Assembly (NCBI GenBank): GCA_001775715.1
Contig: MEYC01000098.1
Coordinates: 4,122-37,384 of the forward strand
DNA: 33,263 bases
Direction: 5' to 3'
Source: Candidatus Aminicenantes bacterium RBG_16_66_30
GTDB lineage: Bacteria; Acidobacteriota; Aminicenantia; Aminicenantales; Saccharicenantaceae
A model generated the notes under the pieces. It did no database searches. It saw only the letters and a program-made list of their open reading frames with translations, and was not told the DNA's origin. Made by a program: the position numbers and the translations under genes. This document shows, piece by piece, positions 15,165 through 23,479 of the stretch (position 1 is its first letter; every line of letters begins with the position of its first letter).

Positions 15165-18100
15165 GGGACGGGCAGGGATCTCTTGACTTCGAAGTGCCAT
15201 TTCCAGACCTCATAGATCGCCGGGTAGACGATGAGCTCGAGGAGGAACGACGTGAAGATCCCCCCGATCATCGGCGCGGTGATGCGCTTCATGACGTCGG
15301 CGCCGGCTCCGATCGACCACATGATGGGAACGAGGCCGATGAAGGTCGTCGAGACGGACATGAACTTGGGGCGCAGGCGCTTGACCGCGCCGTAGCGGAT
15401 GGCGTCCTGGAGGTCGGCCAGGCCGCGCATCCGGCCCTCGGACTTGGCCTGCTCGTAGGCCAGGTCGAGATAGAGGAGCATGAAGATGCCCGTCTCGGCG
15501 TCGACGCCGAGCAGGGCGATGAGCCCCACCCAGACGCCGATGCTCATGTTGTAGCCGAGGGCGTAGAGAAGCCAGAAAGCGCCCACGGCCGAAAAGGGCA
15601 CGGCCAGGAGCACGATCGCCGTCTTCGCGAGCGACCGCGTGTTGAGATAGAGCAGGAGGAAGATCAGGAGGAGGGTCACCGGCAGGACCACGGCGAGCCG
15701 TTTCCTGACCCGCTGCATGACCTCGTACTGCCCGCTCCACGCCAGGGAATGCCCGGCCGGCAGGCGGACGCTCTGGCGGATGACCTTGTCCGCCTCGCGG
15801 GTATAGTCGCCCTGGTCGACCCCGGTGATGTCGATATAGACATAGCCCGTGAGCAGGCCGTTCTCGTTGCGGATCATGGACGGGCCCGAGGCCAGCTTGA
15901 TCGTCGCCAGCTGGGAGAGCGGGATCTGCCGGTCCCCGCCGGCCGCCACCAGGACCCGCCCGAGCGCGTCGAGGTCGGCCCGGAAATCCCGCATGTACCG
16001 GATGTTGACCGGGTAGCGCTCCCGCCCCTCGATCGTGGTCGTGATGTTCTCCCCGCCGATGGCCCGCTGGATGACCTCCTGGACCGCGGCGATGCTCAGG
16101 CCGTAGCGGGACAGGGCCTCCCGGTTGCACTCGATGTCCAGGAAGTAGCCGCTCGCGGTCTTCTCGGCGAAGACGCTACGGGTCCCCTCGACCTGGTTGA
16201 GCGCGGCCTCGACCTGGGCGCCGATCTCCTCGATGGTGTCGAGGTCCGAGCCGGAGATCTTGAGGCCGACGGGGGTCCGCAGGCCGGTGCTCAGCATCTC
16301 GATGCGGCCGCGGATGGGCATGGTCCAGGAATTGGCCAGACCCGGCAGGGCCAGGGCCTCGTCCATCAGATTGATCAGGTCCTCCTGGGAGATGTTGTCG
16401 GGCGTGAAGTGCCGGAAAACAGATTTGGCCCAGCCCGGGGCCCAGGAGGAATACCATGTCGGCACTTTCCGCCACTCGCTCTTGGGCTTCAGGGTGATGA
16501 CCGTCTCGAGCATCGAGAGGGGGGCGGGATCGGTCGACGTGTCGGCCCGGCCGGCCTTGCCCAGGACCCGGTCGACCTCTGGGAATTCCCGGATGATCCG
16601 GTCGGTCACCTGGAGGATCTTCTGGGCTTCTGTGATCGAGATCCCCGGCATGGTCGTGGGCATGTAGAGGAGCGATCCCTCCTCGAGCGGGGGCATGAAC
16701 TCCGAGCCGATCTCGAGGAAGACGGGGACCGTCGCCGCGACCAGCACGAGCGCGGCGCCGATGACCAGCCATTTCTTCCTCAGCGTCCAGCGGACGACGG
16801 GATCGTAGATCCTCATCAGGAAGCGGCTGACCGGATGGCTGTCCTCGTTCCGGATCTTGCCGACGAGGACCGCGTTGGCCGTCCGGCTGAGCCAGCGCGG
16901 CCGGAAATCGAAGTTCCTCGCGTGCATGAACAGGACGCGCAGGGCGGGATCGAGGGTGATGACCAGGATCGCGGCGATGATCATCGACAGGTTCTTGGTG
17001 TAGGCCAGCGGCTTGAACAGGCGGCCTTCCTGGGCCTCGAGGGTCAGCACCGGGAGGAAGGACACGGCGATGACGAGGAGGGCGAAGAAGCTCGGCCGCG
17101 CGACCTGCTTGACGGCGCCGATCACGACCGCCCGGTCGTCGCCGGGGCGGCCCGCCTTATGCCACTGCTCGAGCTTCTTGTGCGTCTGCTCGACGACGAC
17201 CACCGCCGCGTCGTCGAGGGCGCCGATGGCGATGGCCAGGCCGCCGAGGGACATGATGTTGGCGGTGATGCCGAGCATGCGGAAGGGGATGAACGAGAGC
17301 AGGACCGCCACGGGGATGGTGATGACCGGGATGAGGGCGCTGGGGATGTGCCAGAGGAACAGGAAGATCATCAGGCTGACGGTCACGAGGATCTGGAGGA
17401 GCGTCGACTTGAGATTGCCGATGGCCCGGTGGATGAGATCGGAGCGGTCGTAGACGGGAACGACCTTGACGCCGGGGGGCAGTCCGGGCTCGACCTCTTT
17501 GAGCTTGGCTTTGACGCGATCGATGACCTTGAGGGCGTTCTGGCCCTGCCGCATGACCACGATAGCCGAGACGGCCTCGCCCTGGCCGTCGAGCTCGGCG
17601 ACGCCGCGGCGGATATCGGGCCCGAGAACGACCTGCCCGAGGTCCTTGATCCGGATCGGCGTGCCGCTCGGACTGGCCGAAACGACGATGTCCTCGAAAT
17701 CCTTCGTCGATTTCGCGTAGCCCCGGCCGCGGACCATGTATTCGGTCCCGCCGAACTCGACCAGGCGGCCGCCGACCTCGGCGTTCCCCTGGCGCACGGC
17801 CTCGGTCACCTGGCTGATCGTGATGCCGTAGGCCTGGAGGCGGTTGGGATCGAGGTTGACCTGGTACTGGTTCCCGAAGCCGCCCACGGCCGCCACCTCG
17901 GCGACGCCGGGCACGGACTTGAGATGGTACCTCAGATACCAGTCCTGCACGGACCGGAGCTCGGCCAGGTTGTAGCTGCGGGACTCGTCAATGAGCGCGT
18001 ACTGATAGATCCAGCCGAGGCCGGTCGCGTCGGGCCCGAGCTCGGTCTTGGCCCCTTCGGGGAGCTGGGAGAGCACGGGCGAAAGGTACTCCAGGGTCCG

Positions 18101-18421
18101 GGAGCGGGCCCAATAGATGTCGGTGCCCTCCTCGAAGATGACGTAGACGTAGGAATAGCCGAAGTCCGAGAAGCCGCGGACCGACTGGACGCGGGGCGTC
18201 CCGAGCATGGCCGAGACGATCGGATAGGTCAGCTGGTCCTCGACGATGTCGGGGCTCCGGTCCCAGCGCGAGAAGATGATGACCTGAGTGTCGCTCAGGT
18301 CGGGGATGGCGTCGAGGGACAGGTTCTGGATGGACCAGACGCCGGCCAGGCAGGCGGCGGCCACGGCGGCGATGACCAGGACCTTGTTGTTGACCGAGAA
18401 GTCGATGATGCGGTCGATCAT
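15161..18421 (-). CDS. cusA: CusA-type heavy-metal RND efflux pump
   Basis: This 1086-residue inner-membrane pump uses the proton gradient to expel metal ions from periplasm or cytoplasm. It opens MIDRIIDFSVNNKVLVI, contains two large periplasmic loops and about twelve membrane segments. The fourth-helix motif GLAIAIGALDDAAVVVVEQTHKKLE is close to the Cu(I)/Ag(I) CusA form (AIAIGAMVDAA) rather than the DFG form of CzcA, though with an extra Asp (DD). The segment FRADLDALGRVLVAAGGDRQIPLSQLA is typical of the family. ATGA overlaps join it to the adaptor upstream and to GH16 downstream. An outer membrane partner (CusC/TolC) is absent from the window. Monovalent copper or silver is the likely substrate, an inference from family and neighbours. 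Confidence 0.92.
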   Translation of the reverse strand: MIDRIIDFSVNNKVLVIAAVAAACLAGVWSIQNLSLDAIPDLSDTQVIIFSRWDRSPDIVEDQLTYPIVSAMLGTPRVQSVRGFSDFGYSYVYVIFEEGTDIYWARSRTLEYLSPVLSQLPEGAKTELGPDATGLGWIYQYALIDESRSYNLAELRSVQDWYLRYHLKSVPGVAEVAAVGGFGNQYQVNLDPNRLQAYGITISQVTEAVRQGNAEVGGRLVEFGGTEYMVRGRGYAKSTKDFEDIVVSASPSGTPIRIKDLGQVVLGPDIRRGVAELDGQGEAVSAIVVMRQGQNALKVIDRVKAKLKEVEPGLPPGVKVVPVYDRSDLIHRAIGNLKSTLLQILVTVSLMIFLFLWHIPSALIPVITIPVAVLLSFIPFRMLGITANIMSLGGLAIAIGALDDAAVVVVEQTHKKLEQWHKAGRPGDDRAVVIGAVKQVARPSFFALLVIAVSFLPVLTLEAQEGRLFKPLAYTKNLSMIIAAILVITLDPALRVLFMHARNFDFRPRWLSRTANAVLVGKIRNEDSHPVSRFLMRIYDPVVRWTLRKKWLVIGAALVLVAATVPVFLEIGSEFMPPLEEGSLLYMPTTMPGISITEAQKILQVTDRIIREFPEVDRVLGKAGRADTSTDPAPLSMLETVITLKPKSEWRKVPTWYSSWAPGWAKSVFRHFTPDNISQEDLINLMDEALALPGLANSWTMPIRGRIEMLSTGLRTPVGLKISGSDLDTIEEIGAQVEAALNQVEGTRSVFAEKTASGYFLDIECNREALSRYGLSIAAVQEVIQRAIGGENITTTIEGRERYPVNIRYMRDFRADLDALGRVLVAAGGDRQIPLSQLATIKLASGPSMIRNENGLLTGYVYIDITGVDQGDYTREADKVIRQSVRLPAGHSLAWSGQYEVMQRVRKRLAVVLPVTLLLIFLLLYLNTRSLAKTAIVLLAVPFSAVGAFWLLYALGYNMSIGVWVGLIALLGVDAETGIFMLLYLDLAYEQAKSEGRMRGLADLQDAIRYGAVKRLRPKFMSVSTTFIGLVPIMWSIGAGADVMKRITAPMIGGIFTSFLLELIVYPAIYEVWKWHFEVKRSLPVP

Positions 18422-19773
18422 TTTTCGGGCGTCACGGCGGCGGCGTCCTTGCCGGCGTATCTTTGCGGTTCTTTATCGAACCGCTCCCGGCACTCGACCG
18501 AGCAGAAATAATAGGTCTTTCCCTGATAGACGCTTTTTCGTCCGTCCTCCTCGGCCTTCTTGACGGAGACCGGGGTGCCGCACACCGGGTCCTCGGCCAA
18601 GCCTCCGGTCATCCCGGCGGCGGCCAGCTCCATCCGGCTCTCGGAGTCGATCAGGAACGTGCCCGAGACGACGATACGCTCGCCCGGAGAAAGGCCCTTG
18701 ACGATCTCGACCGTATTGCCGAGACGCCGCCCGGTCTCGACCTCCCGGGGCTCGAAGAACCCGCCGCCCCGGTCGACGAAGACCGTTCTCTTGAGCCCGG
18801 TATCCAGGACGGCGTCGGTAGGCACGGACAGGGTGGCTTCGAGCGTGACGGGCAGCTCGACGTCGACGAACATGTCCGGCCTCAGAACATAGCCCGGGTT
18901 ATCGGCTTCGAGCCGGACCTTCATCGTCCGGCTCTCGGGATCGAAGAGGGGCAGGACGTCGCTGACCACGGCCTCGAAGCTGGCGTTGCGTCCGGCCAGC
19001 GCGACCCTGGGTCTGGCGCCCGGCTTGAGATATTGGGTCTCGTTCTCGTAGACGTCGAGGAGGATCCAGACGCGGCGAAGATCGGCGATCCTGAAGAACT
19101 CCGTCCCCTGGACGAACTTGAGCCCGAGGAAGATGTTCCGGGCGATGACGATGCCGGTGGCCGGCGAGCGCATCTCGATCTGCTGGACCCGCTCCTTGGT
19201 CTTGGCGATCGCGTCCATCTGGATGTCGCTCATGCCCAGATTGTGGAGGGCGTCCCGGGCCTGCTGGACGCTGACCTCGACGGAGGTGAGCTGGGAGGGC
19301 AGGGCCGTCCCTTCGCTCTTCAGCCGGTCGAGGGTGTTGAGGCTGTAGACGTAGGACTGCTGGGCGCCGAGGACCTCGGGGGCGTAGAAGGCGGCCAGGA
19401 CCTCGTCCTTCTTGACCAGCGCGCCCGGGGTCACGTCCGAGATCCCCATGACCCAGCCGGCGGTCGCGGCATTGATGACGTAGAGGGCGGTCTCGTCTGC
19501 GGCCACCCTGCCGAGGACCCGAAGGGTATGGGTCACGGGCTCCTTCCGGGCTTCGGCGATGCGGATGCCGGCCAGCTGGCGCTTTTCGGGGCCGACGCTC
19601 ACCGTGCCAGGGGCGAAATCGCTCTCGTCCACGGCGGCCGCGGCCGGGGCGGCTGCCGCCCCGACGTTGGGAAACCCGGGGTCCGGGGACCCGCGCCGGC
19701 TCAGCATCATGCCGAGCACGAAAGCACCGACGAGGAGGACCGCGACCAGGATGATCGTCCAGAGTTTCTTCAC
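18418..19773 (-). CDS. cusB: CusB-like RND periplasmic adaptor with C-terminal YHS domain
   Basis: This 451-residue membrane-fusion protein should link the pump to an outer membrane channel. Residues 5-25 form a signal anchor, then come the barrel-sandwich (AADETALYVINAATAGWVMGI), a coiled-coil hairpin (about 120-175), beta-barrel (YLKPGARPRVALAG) and membrane-proximal domain (TVFVDRGGGFFEPREVETGRRLG). An extra C-terminal domain (394-443) reads EDPVCGTPV ... YYFCSVECRERF, a YHS metal-binding module with Cys398, Cys424 and Cys428. Such a fusion suggests metal capture or hand-over at the adaptor. The start is GTG 19773 with GGGGG upstream. The GTG overlaps the stop of a possible 7-codon ORF, and the gene's stop overlaps the pump start (ATGA). 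Confidence 0.9.
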   Translation of the reverse strand: MKKLWTIILVAVLLVGAFVLGMMLSRRGSPDPGFPNVGAAAAPAAAAVDESDFAPGTVSVGPEKRQLAGIRIAEARKEPVTHTLRVLGRVAADETALYVINAATAGWVMGISDVTPGALVKKDEVLAAFYAPEVLGAQQSYVYSLNTLDRLKSEGTALPSQLTSVEVSVQQARDALHNLGMSDIQMDAIAKTKERVQQIEMRSPATGIVIARNIFLGLKFVQGTEFFRIADLRRVWILLDVYENETQYLKPGARPRVALAGRNASFEAVVSDVLPLFDPESRTMKVRLEADNPGYVLRPDMFVDVELPVTLEATLSVPTDAVLDTGLKRTVFVDRGGGFFEPREVETGRRLGNTVEIVKGLSPGERIVVSGTFLIDSESRMELAAAGMTGGLAEDPVCGTPVSVKKAEEDGRKSVYQGKTYYFCSVECRERFDKEPQRYAGKDAAAVTPEK

Positions 19774-19793
19774 TTGAACCCCCGCTTCCTCAT
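19770..19793 (-). CDS. Possible 7-codon leader ORF (MRKRGFK) upstream of the adaptor
   Basis: A mini-ORF ATG-AGG-AAG-CGG-GGG-TTC-AAG-TGA runs into the adaptor start, sharing GTGA. It has a better ribosome site (GAGGGGG, nine bases ahead) than the adaptor GTG. Four of its seven residues are basic. It could be a translational leader for the operon or chance. It is too short for any homology test and has no assigned function. Confidence 0.3.
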   Translation of the reverse strand: MRKRGFK

Positions 19794-19996
19794 GATAGCG
19801 ATCCCCCTCGATCCGCCGGGTCGCTCGAGAACATAAGAACCATGCCTGCTATTCTAAAGCAAAATCGGTGCCAAAATGAAGCCCGGTCCTCTCGGACAGG
19901 ACCGAGGTCCGGACAGCGCGATGATACCGCCGGAGCGCCGGATCATCCGGCGCCCCGGCGGCGATGAGTTGACTCGCTTCCGGCCTGCACCCGGCC
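19794..19996 (-). other. Intergenic region between oxidase and efflux operon
   Basis: This stretch holds no gene. It has a possible -10 box TAGAAT on the minus strand (19856-19851) without a good -35, a hairpin CGGTCCT-CTCGGAC-AGGACCG (from 19885), and the large hairpin at 19927-19961. It probably contains the efflux operon promoter and the oxidase 3' end. No CueR- or CsoR-type operator was recognised. Confidence 0.5.
19927..19961 (-). terminator. Large hairpin downstream of the multicopper oxidase gene
   Basis: CCGCCGGAGCGCCGGAT and ATCCGGCGCCCCGGCGG form a 17-base-pair stem with one mismatch and a tiny loop, 36 bases after the oxidase stop. No T-tract follows on the minus strand, so it is either a factor-assisted terminator or a 3'-end stabiliser that separates the oxidase from the efflux operon. 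Confidence 0.5.
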
Positions 19997-22159
19997 TCAG
20001 ATGATGACGAGGGGCCTCATCATGTCGTGCTCTTCGTGCTCGAGGATATGACAGTGCCAGACGTATTCGGCCCCGCCCGTCCTCGGGCTCGGCGGAATGA
20101 CCGGCACGTTGGGAGGATTCGGGCCAATATCGAACTTCATGATGACCGTCGTGACCTCACCGGGATTCATCCGGACCGTCTCTTTATACCCCATTTCATT
20201 GAGGTCAGGGGCGATCGGATTGCCGATGGGGTTGATCGTGAACGTCCCCCCCAGCTTCACATTGATCGCCTGGCGGTAGAGGATCTGGACGTTGGAAAGA
20301 TGAAAGTGGATCGGATGCGTGTCGGCCGTGATGTTGGCGATCTGCCAGACCTCGACGCTGCCCGCCGGGGCGACTTCGGTGGCCGGCGAATCGTATTTCC
20401 TGCCGTAGAAACCCGCCATCGCTCCCGCTTCCGGAGTGTCGGTTCCAAGGAACTGGCCCAACCGGCCGTACTCGTCGAAGCCCTCGTTCAGCGTGAGCGT
20501 GCGGACGTTCACCGGGAACGTCTGCCCGCCGAACTGGATCGATCCCGGGATAGGCGTCGGGATTCCCGGCGTTTGGGTGACCAAAAGCGGGTCGCTCAGG
20601 TTGGCCGCGCCCATGTTGACCGTCCTCGGCAGAGGGGTTGCCGCTGTCGTTGGGGCGATGACCCTGATCTTCATCAAGGTCCGGGTGTTCGGACCGAAGC
20701 CGGGGGTCGACCAGGGGGTCTTCGAGTTCTTGGGGTAGAAATCGAAGATCCCCGCGCCTCCCGGATAAGGACCCGGCGCGTCGTTATAGAGGATGAACTC
20801 CTTGCCCGGCTTGACCTTGGAGAAATCGATCAGGATGTCCGCTCTCTCGGCGGGCGCCAGCAGTAAGGGGGCGAATCCCTGCCCGCTCACCGGGACGGCC
20901 TGGGGCAGGTAGCCGCCCTCGGTCCCGATCTGGATGAAGCCGGGGCCGAGATTACGCACGTCGGGCTCGGCGCTTTCCGGGAATATCTTGCCCATGGTGG
21001 CCACCAGCCTGGGGTTGAGGAACCTCGAGCTGCAGGCGTTGAGCATTCGGATCCGGACGGGCCTGGCCTCGACTTCGAGCGTGGGATAGGCCGCGCCGTT
21101 GACCAGGATCGTGTCGCCGAAGAACTCCGGGACACAGGACGGGACCGGGAATGGAGTTTGGAGCCCTTCGCCAAAGGAAGGGGGCCCGGCCGGGCCGAAC
21201 AGGGCCGGATCATAGGTGTAGGCATAGAAAAGGTCGCCGGGGCCCGCATTTGCGCCATAATCCGCCGGAGCCCCGCCCGGGCCGAAGAAGACCTTGTCCT
21301 GGAAGATCAGGTAAAAGAACTTGGAGTTGATGATGCCCAGATCGAGAGCCGATGGGACCCCCGGGTTGGCGGTGTCAAAGGCGGCTTCGGCCGTCGGATC
21401 GACGAGCACATAGCCCGACGCGATGCCCGCGTAGGCGTTCGTCCGGGTTATTCCCCAAGCATGGTCGTGATACCACATGAGGCGGGCGCTCTGGTCGTTC
21501 GGGTAGAAATATTCCGCCTCGTTGGCCAGGGCCGTCCCGGGCGCTCGGAGCACCGTGTTATTGAGAAAGCTGGCTCCGCGTGAGCCGTCCGGGGCCCACC
21601 AGTCGAAAGGACCGCCGTCGCTGATCCAATGGACGTGCCCGCCGTGGAGATGGACCGCCGTGCGGTTCTGTCCCGGATCGCTCGGGACCGTCGGATCGTT
21701 GGGGATGATCTGAAAGCCCGGCAGATTGTTCTTGAATGTGATCTGGAGGGGGACGTTCCTCTGGGCGACGATGATGCCGCCGAGATGCTTGTGGTTGCCC
21801 CCTTGGCCGTAGCCCCAGAGCTTTGTCCCTCCGAAGCCCGGAATGTAAGCCGCTTTTCCAGGTGTCACGAAATCGGAGTGAAGCACATCGTTGAATGGCC
21901 CGATGTCGATCGTGTAATGTTGAACCCCGGTCACAGGCGCGGCGAAGCCGTCTTCGCCGGCAAGCGGAATATCTCCGCCGATCGTCCGCAGGGGATCGAC
22001 GAACTTGGTCAGGGCCGGGCTGACGGCCCCATAGGGCCCCGTGACCGGGACCGCCGCGGACAGCATGCTCTTCCATTGGAGCGACGCCAAGGCCGCGGCC
22101 GAAGCCGAGTACTTGATGAAGTCCCGCCTGGAGCATCCCCTCCTTACCGTCTTCTTCAT
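19997..22159 (-). CDS. Tat-exported multicopper oxidase
   Basis: This 720-residue periplasmic oxidase should couple substrate oxidation (perhaps Cu(I) or phenolics) to reduction of oxygen to water. A Tat signal (CSRRDFIKYSASAAALASL) starts it. All copper motifs are present: HLHGGHVHW (170-178), WYHDHAWG, HPIHFHLSNVQIL and HCHILEHEEHDM, in which Cys703, His708 and axial Met713 complete the type 1 site. The layout resembles CotA/bilirubin-oxidase-like enzymes but it is longer than the usual 500-600 residues, with Gly/Pro-rich insertions. The start at 22159 follows AAGGAGGT and opens the Tat signal; the longer ORF from 22366 does neither. It lies upstream of the Cus-like operon on the same strand, which favours a copper-tolerance role. 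Confidence 0.9.
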   Translation of the reverse strand: MKKTVRRGCSRRDFIKYSASAAALASLQWKSMLSAAVPVTGPYGAVSPALTKFVDPLRTIGGDIPLAGEDGFAAPVTGVQHYTIDIGPFNDVLHSDFVTPGKAAYIPGFGGTKLWGYGQGGNHKHLGGIIVAQRNVPLQITFKNNLPGFQIIPNDPTVPSDPGQNRTAVHLHGGHVHWISDGGPFDWWAPDGSRGASFLNNTVLRAPGTALANEAEYFYPNDQSARLMWYHDHAWGITRTNAYAGIASGYVLVDPTAEAAFDTANPGVPSALDLGIINSKFFYLIFQDKVFFGPGGAPADYGANAGPGDLFYAYTYDPALFGPAGPPSFGEGLQTPFPVPSCVPEFFGDTILVNGAAYPTLEVEARPVRIRMLNACSSRFLNPRLVATMGKIFPESAEPDVRNLGPGFIQIGTEGGYLPQAVPVSGQGFAPLLLAPAERADILIDFSKVKPGKEFILYNDAPGPYPGGAGIFDFYPKNSKTPWSTPGFGPNTRTLMKIRVIAPTTAATPLPRTVNMGAANLSDPLLVTQTPGIPTPIPGSIQFGGQTFPVNVRTLTLNEGFDEYGRLGQFLGTDTPEAGAMAGFYGRKYDSPATEVAPAGSVEVWQIANITADTHPIHFHLSNVQILYRQAINVKLGGTFTINPIGNPIAPDLNEMGYKETVRMNPGEVTTVIMKFDIGPNPPNVPVIPPSPRTGGAEYVWHCHILEHEEHDMMRPLVII

Positions 22160-22444
22160 GATACCTCCTTCTCCTTTGACTAGATAGGGCGCTTGTTCGC
22201 CCTTTGTTGGGCTAAGTTGCTCCAAGATTCGTGCCAAGTCGCCGGAAAGCCTCGAAATAGCCCGGTACAGATAACGAGGCGAAATCCGGCCCCGGGAATG
22301 CGGCTCTGACGCCCCAAACCTTCCTCTTCCGTGGGATTTATTACTTGAGAGCAGGATGGATGTCAAGCGGATTTATAGGATCAATAGGGTCCTTGACCGC
22401 GATCCAAAAAAAGGCTTTTATTAGGAGGGCGAAAAACCAGGCGA
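22160..22444. other. Divergent regulatory region between oxidase and methyltransferase genes
   Basis: This non-coding stretch of 285 bases must carry both promoters. On the plus strand TTGACC-17-TTTTAT (22393-22421) is promoter-like, but its start point would fall at the AGGAGGG ribosome site. In the oxidase leader, AGGGCG-CTTGTT-CGCCCT (22186-22203) is a perfect 6-bp hairpin 27 bases ahead of the start codon. No known copper operator was recognised. Confidence 0.45.
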
Positions 22445-23479
22445 ATGAACGGCAACCAACGCATCCGGGCCGCCCTCTCCGGCGGCCGCCCCGACCGCGT
22501 GCCGGTCATGCTCCACAATTTCCTCATGGCCGCGCGGGAGGCGGGCATCTCGCAGCGCCGCTTCCGCGAGGATCCGGCGGCGATCGCTGTGAGCTTCATC
22601 CAGGCCGTCGAGACCTATGACTACGACGGCGTCCTGGTCGACGTCGACACGGTGACGCTGGCCGAGGCCCTGGGCGTCAAGGTCGATCTTCCCGAGGACC
22701 AGCCGGCGCGATGTGCTGGCCCGGCGATCGGCGGCCTGTGGGAGGTCCGGGACCTGCCGCCGCCGGAGATCGAAAGCCAGCCGCGCATCCAGGTCTGGCT
22801 CGAAGCGGTCCGCCGGCTCAAGGCCCATTTCCGCGACGAGGTGTATGTTCGCGGCAACTGCGACCAGGCCGCCTTCTCCCTGGCCTCGATGGTGCGCGGG
22901 CCGGCCGAGTGGATGATGGACCTTGTCGACCCGGGGAATCGCGAGGACGCCCATGCTCTGCTCGCCTATTGCGCCGGAGCCGCGGCGTCCTTCCTCCGGC
23001 TCATGGCCGCGGCGGGGGCCGACATGGTCTCGAACGGCGACAGCCCGGCCGGACCAGACCTCATCTCGCCGGCCATGTACGCGGAGTTCGCCCAGCCCTA
23101 CGAGCGGAGGCTGGTCGAGGAGGCCCATCGCCTGGGATTGCCGTATGCTCTCCACATCTGCGGCAACACGACCCGGATCCTCGACGGGATGCTGGCCACG
23201 GGCGCCGACGCCCTCGAGCTCGATTATAAAACGGACGTCCGGGCGGCCCGCGAGGCTATGAGGGGGCGGGCGACGTTCATCGGCAACATCGACCCGAGCG
23301 CTGTCCTGGCGCTGGGGACCCCGGCGCTCGTCGAGACCAAGACCCGGGAGCTTCTCGGGGTCTTCGCGGGGACGCCGGGATTCATCCTCAACGCCGGCTG
23401 CGCCATCCCGGCCGAGACGCCCCCGGCCAACCTCCGGGCCATGATCGCCGCGGCCCGGAGATTCGAGCCCCGCGCCTAG
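22445..23479 (+). CDS. Uroporphyrinogen decarboxylase-family methyltransferase (MtaA/MtbA-like)
   Basis: This 344-residue TIM-barrel protein belongs to the URO-D superfamily. A His-X-Cys ... Cys zinc site is visible at His237/Cys239 (HICGNT) and Cys319 (NAGCAIP), as in corrinoid:coenzyme M methyltransferases MtaA/MtbA, whereas true HemE decarboxylases lack it. It should therefore move a methyl group between a corrinoid and a thiol or other acceptor. Other family marks are RPDRVPV near the N-terminus and NIDPSAVLALGTP. The ATG is weakly placed, with AGGAGGG about 15 bases upstream. Its stop shares CTAG with the stop of the facing MetF-like gene. The methyl acceptor cannot be deduced; coenzyme M is not assumed. 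Confidence 0.8.
   Translation: MNGNQRIRAALSGGRPDRVPVMLHNFLMAAREAGISQRRFREDPAAIAVSFIQAVETYDYDGVLVDVDTVTLAEALGVKVDLPEDQPARCAGPAIGGLWEVRDLPPPEIESQPRIQVWLEAVRRLKAHFRDEVYVRGNCDQAAFSLASMVRGPAEWMMDLVDPGNREDAHALLAYCAGAAASFLRLMAAAGADMVSNGDSPAGPDLISPAMYAEFAQPYERRLVEEAHRLGLPYALHICGNTTRILDGMLATGADALELDYKTDVRAAREAMRGRATFIGNIDPSAVLALGTPALVETKTRELLGVFAGTPGFILNAGCAIPAETPPANLRAMIAAARRFEPRA

Noticed and set aside
15194-18511. 1105-residue plus-strand ORF
   Set aside because: Antisense shadow of the RND pump gene, with Asp/Gly/Arg-rich low-complexity composition and no motifs.
22160-22366. N-terminal extension of the multicopper oxidase
   Set aside because: The Tat signal and AAGGAGGT place the start at 22159; the extension would put 69 residues ahead of the signal.
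22393-22421. TTGACC-17-TTTTAT as a firm promoter for the methyltransferase gene
   Set aside because: Its start point would fall at the end of the AGGAGGG ribosome site, so it is noted only as a possibility in the intergenic entry.
22445-23479. HemE uroporphyrinogen decarboxylase
   Set aside because: The His-X-Cys and second Cys zinc ligands and the folate/corrinoid neighbours fit the methyltransferase branch better.
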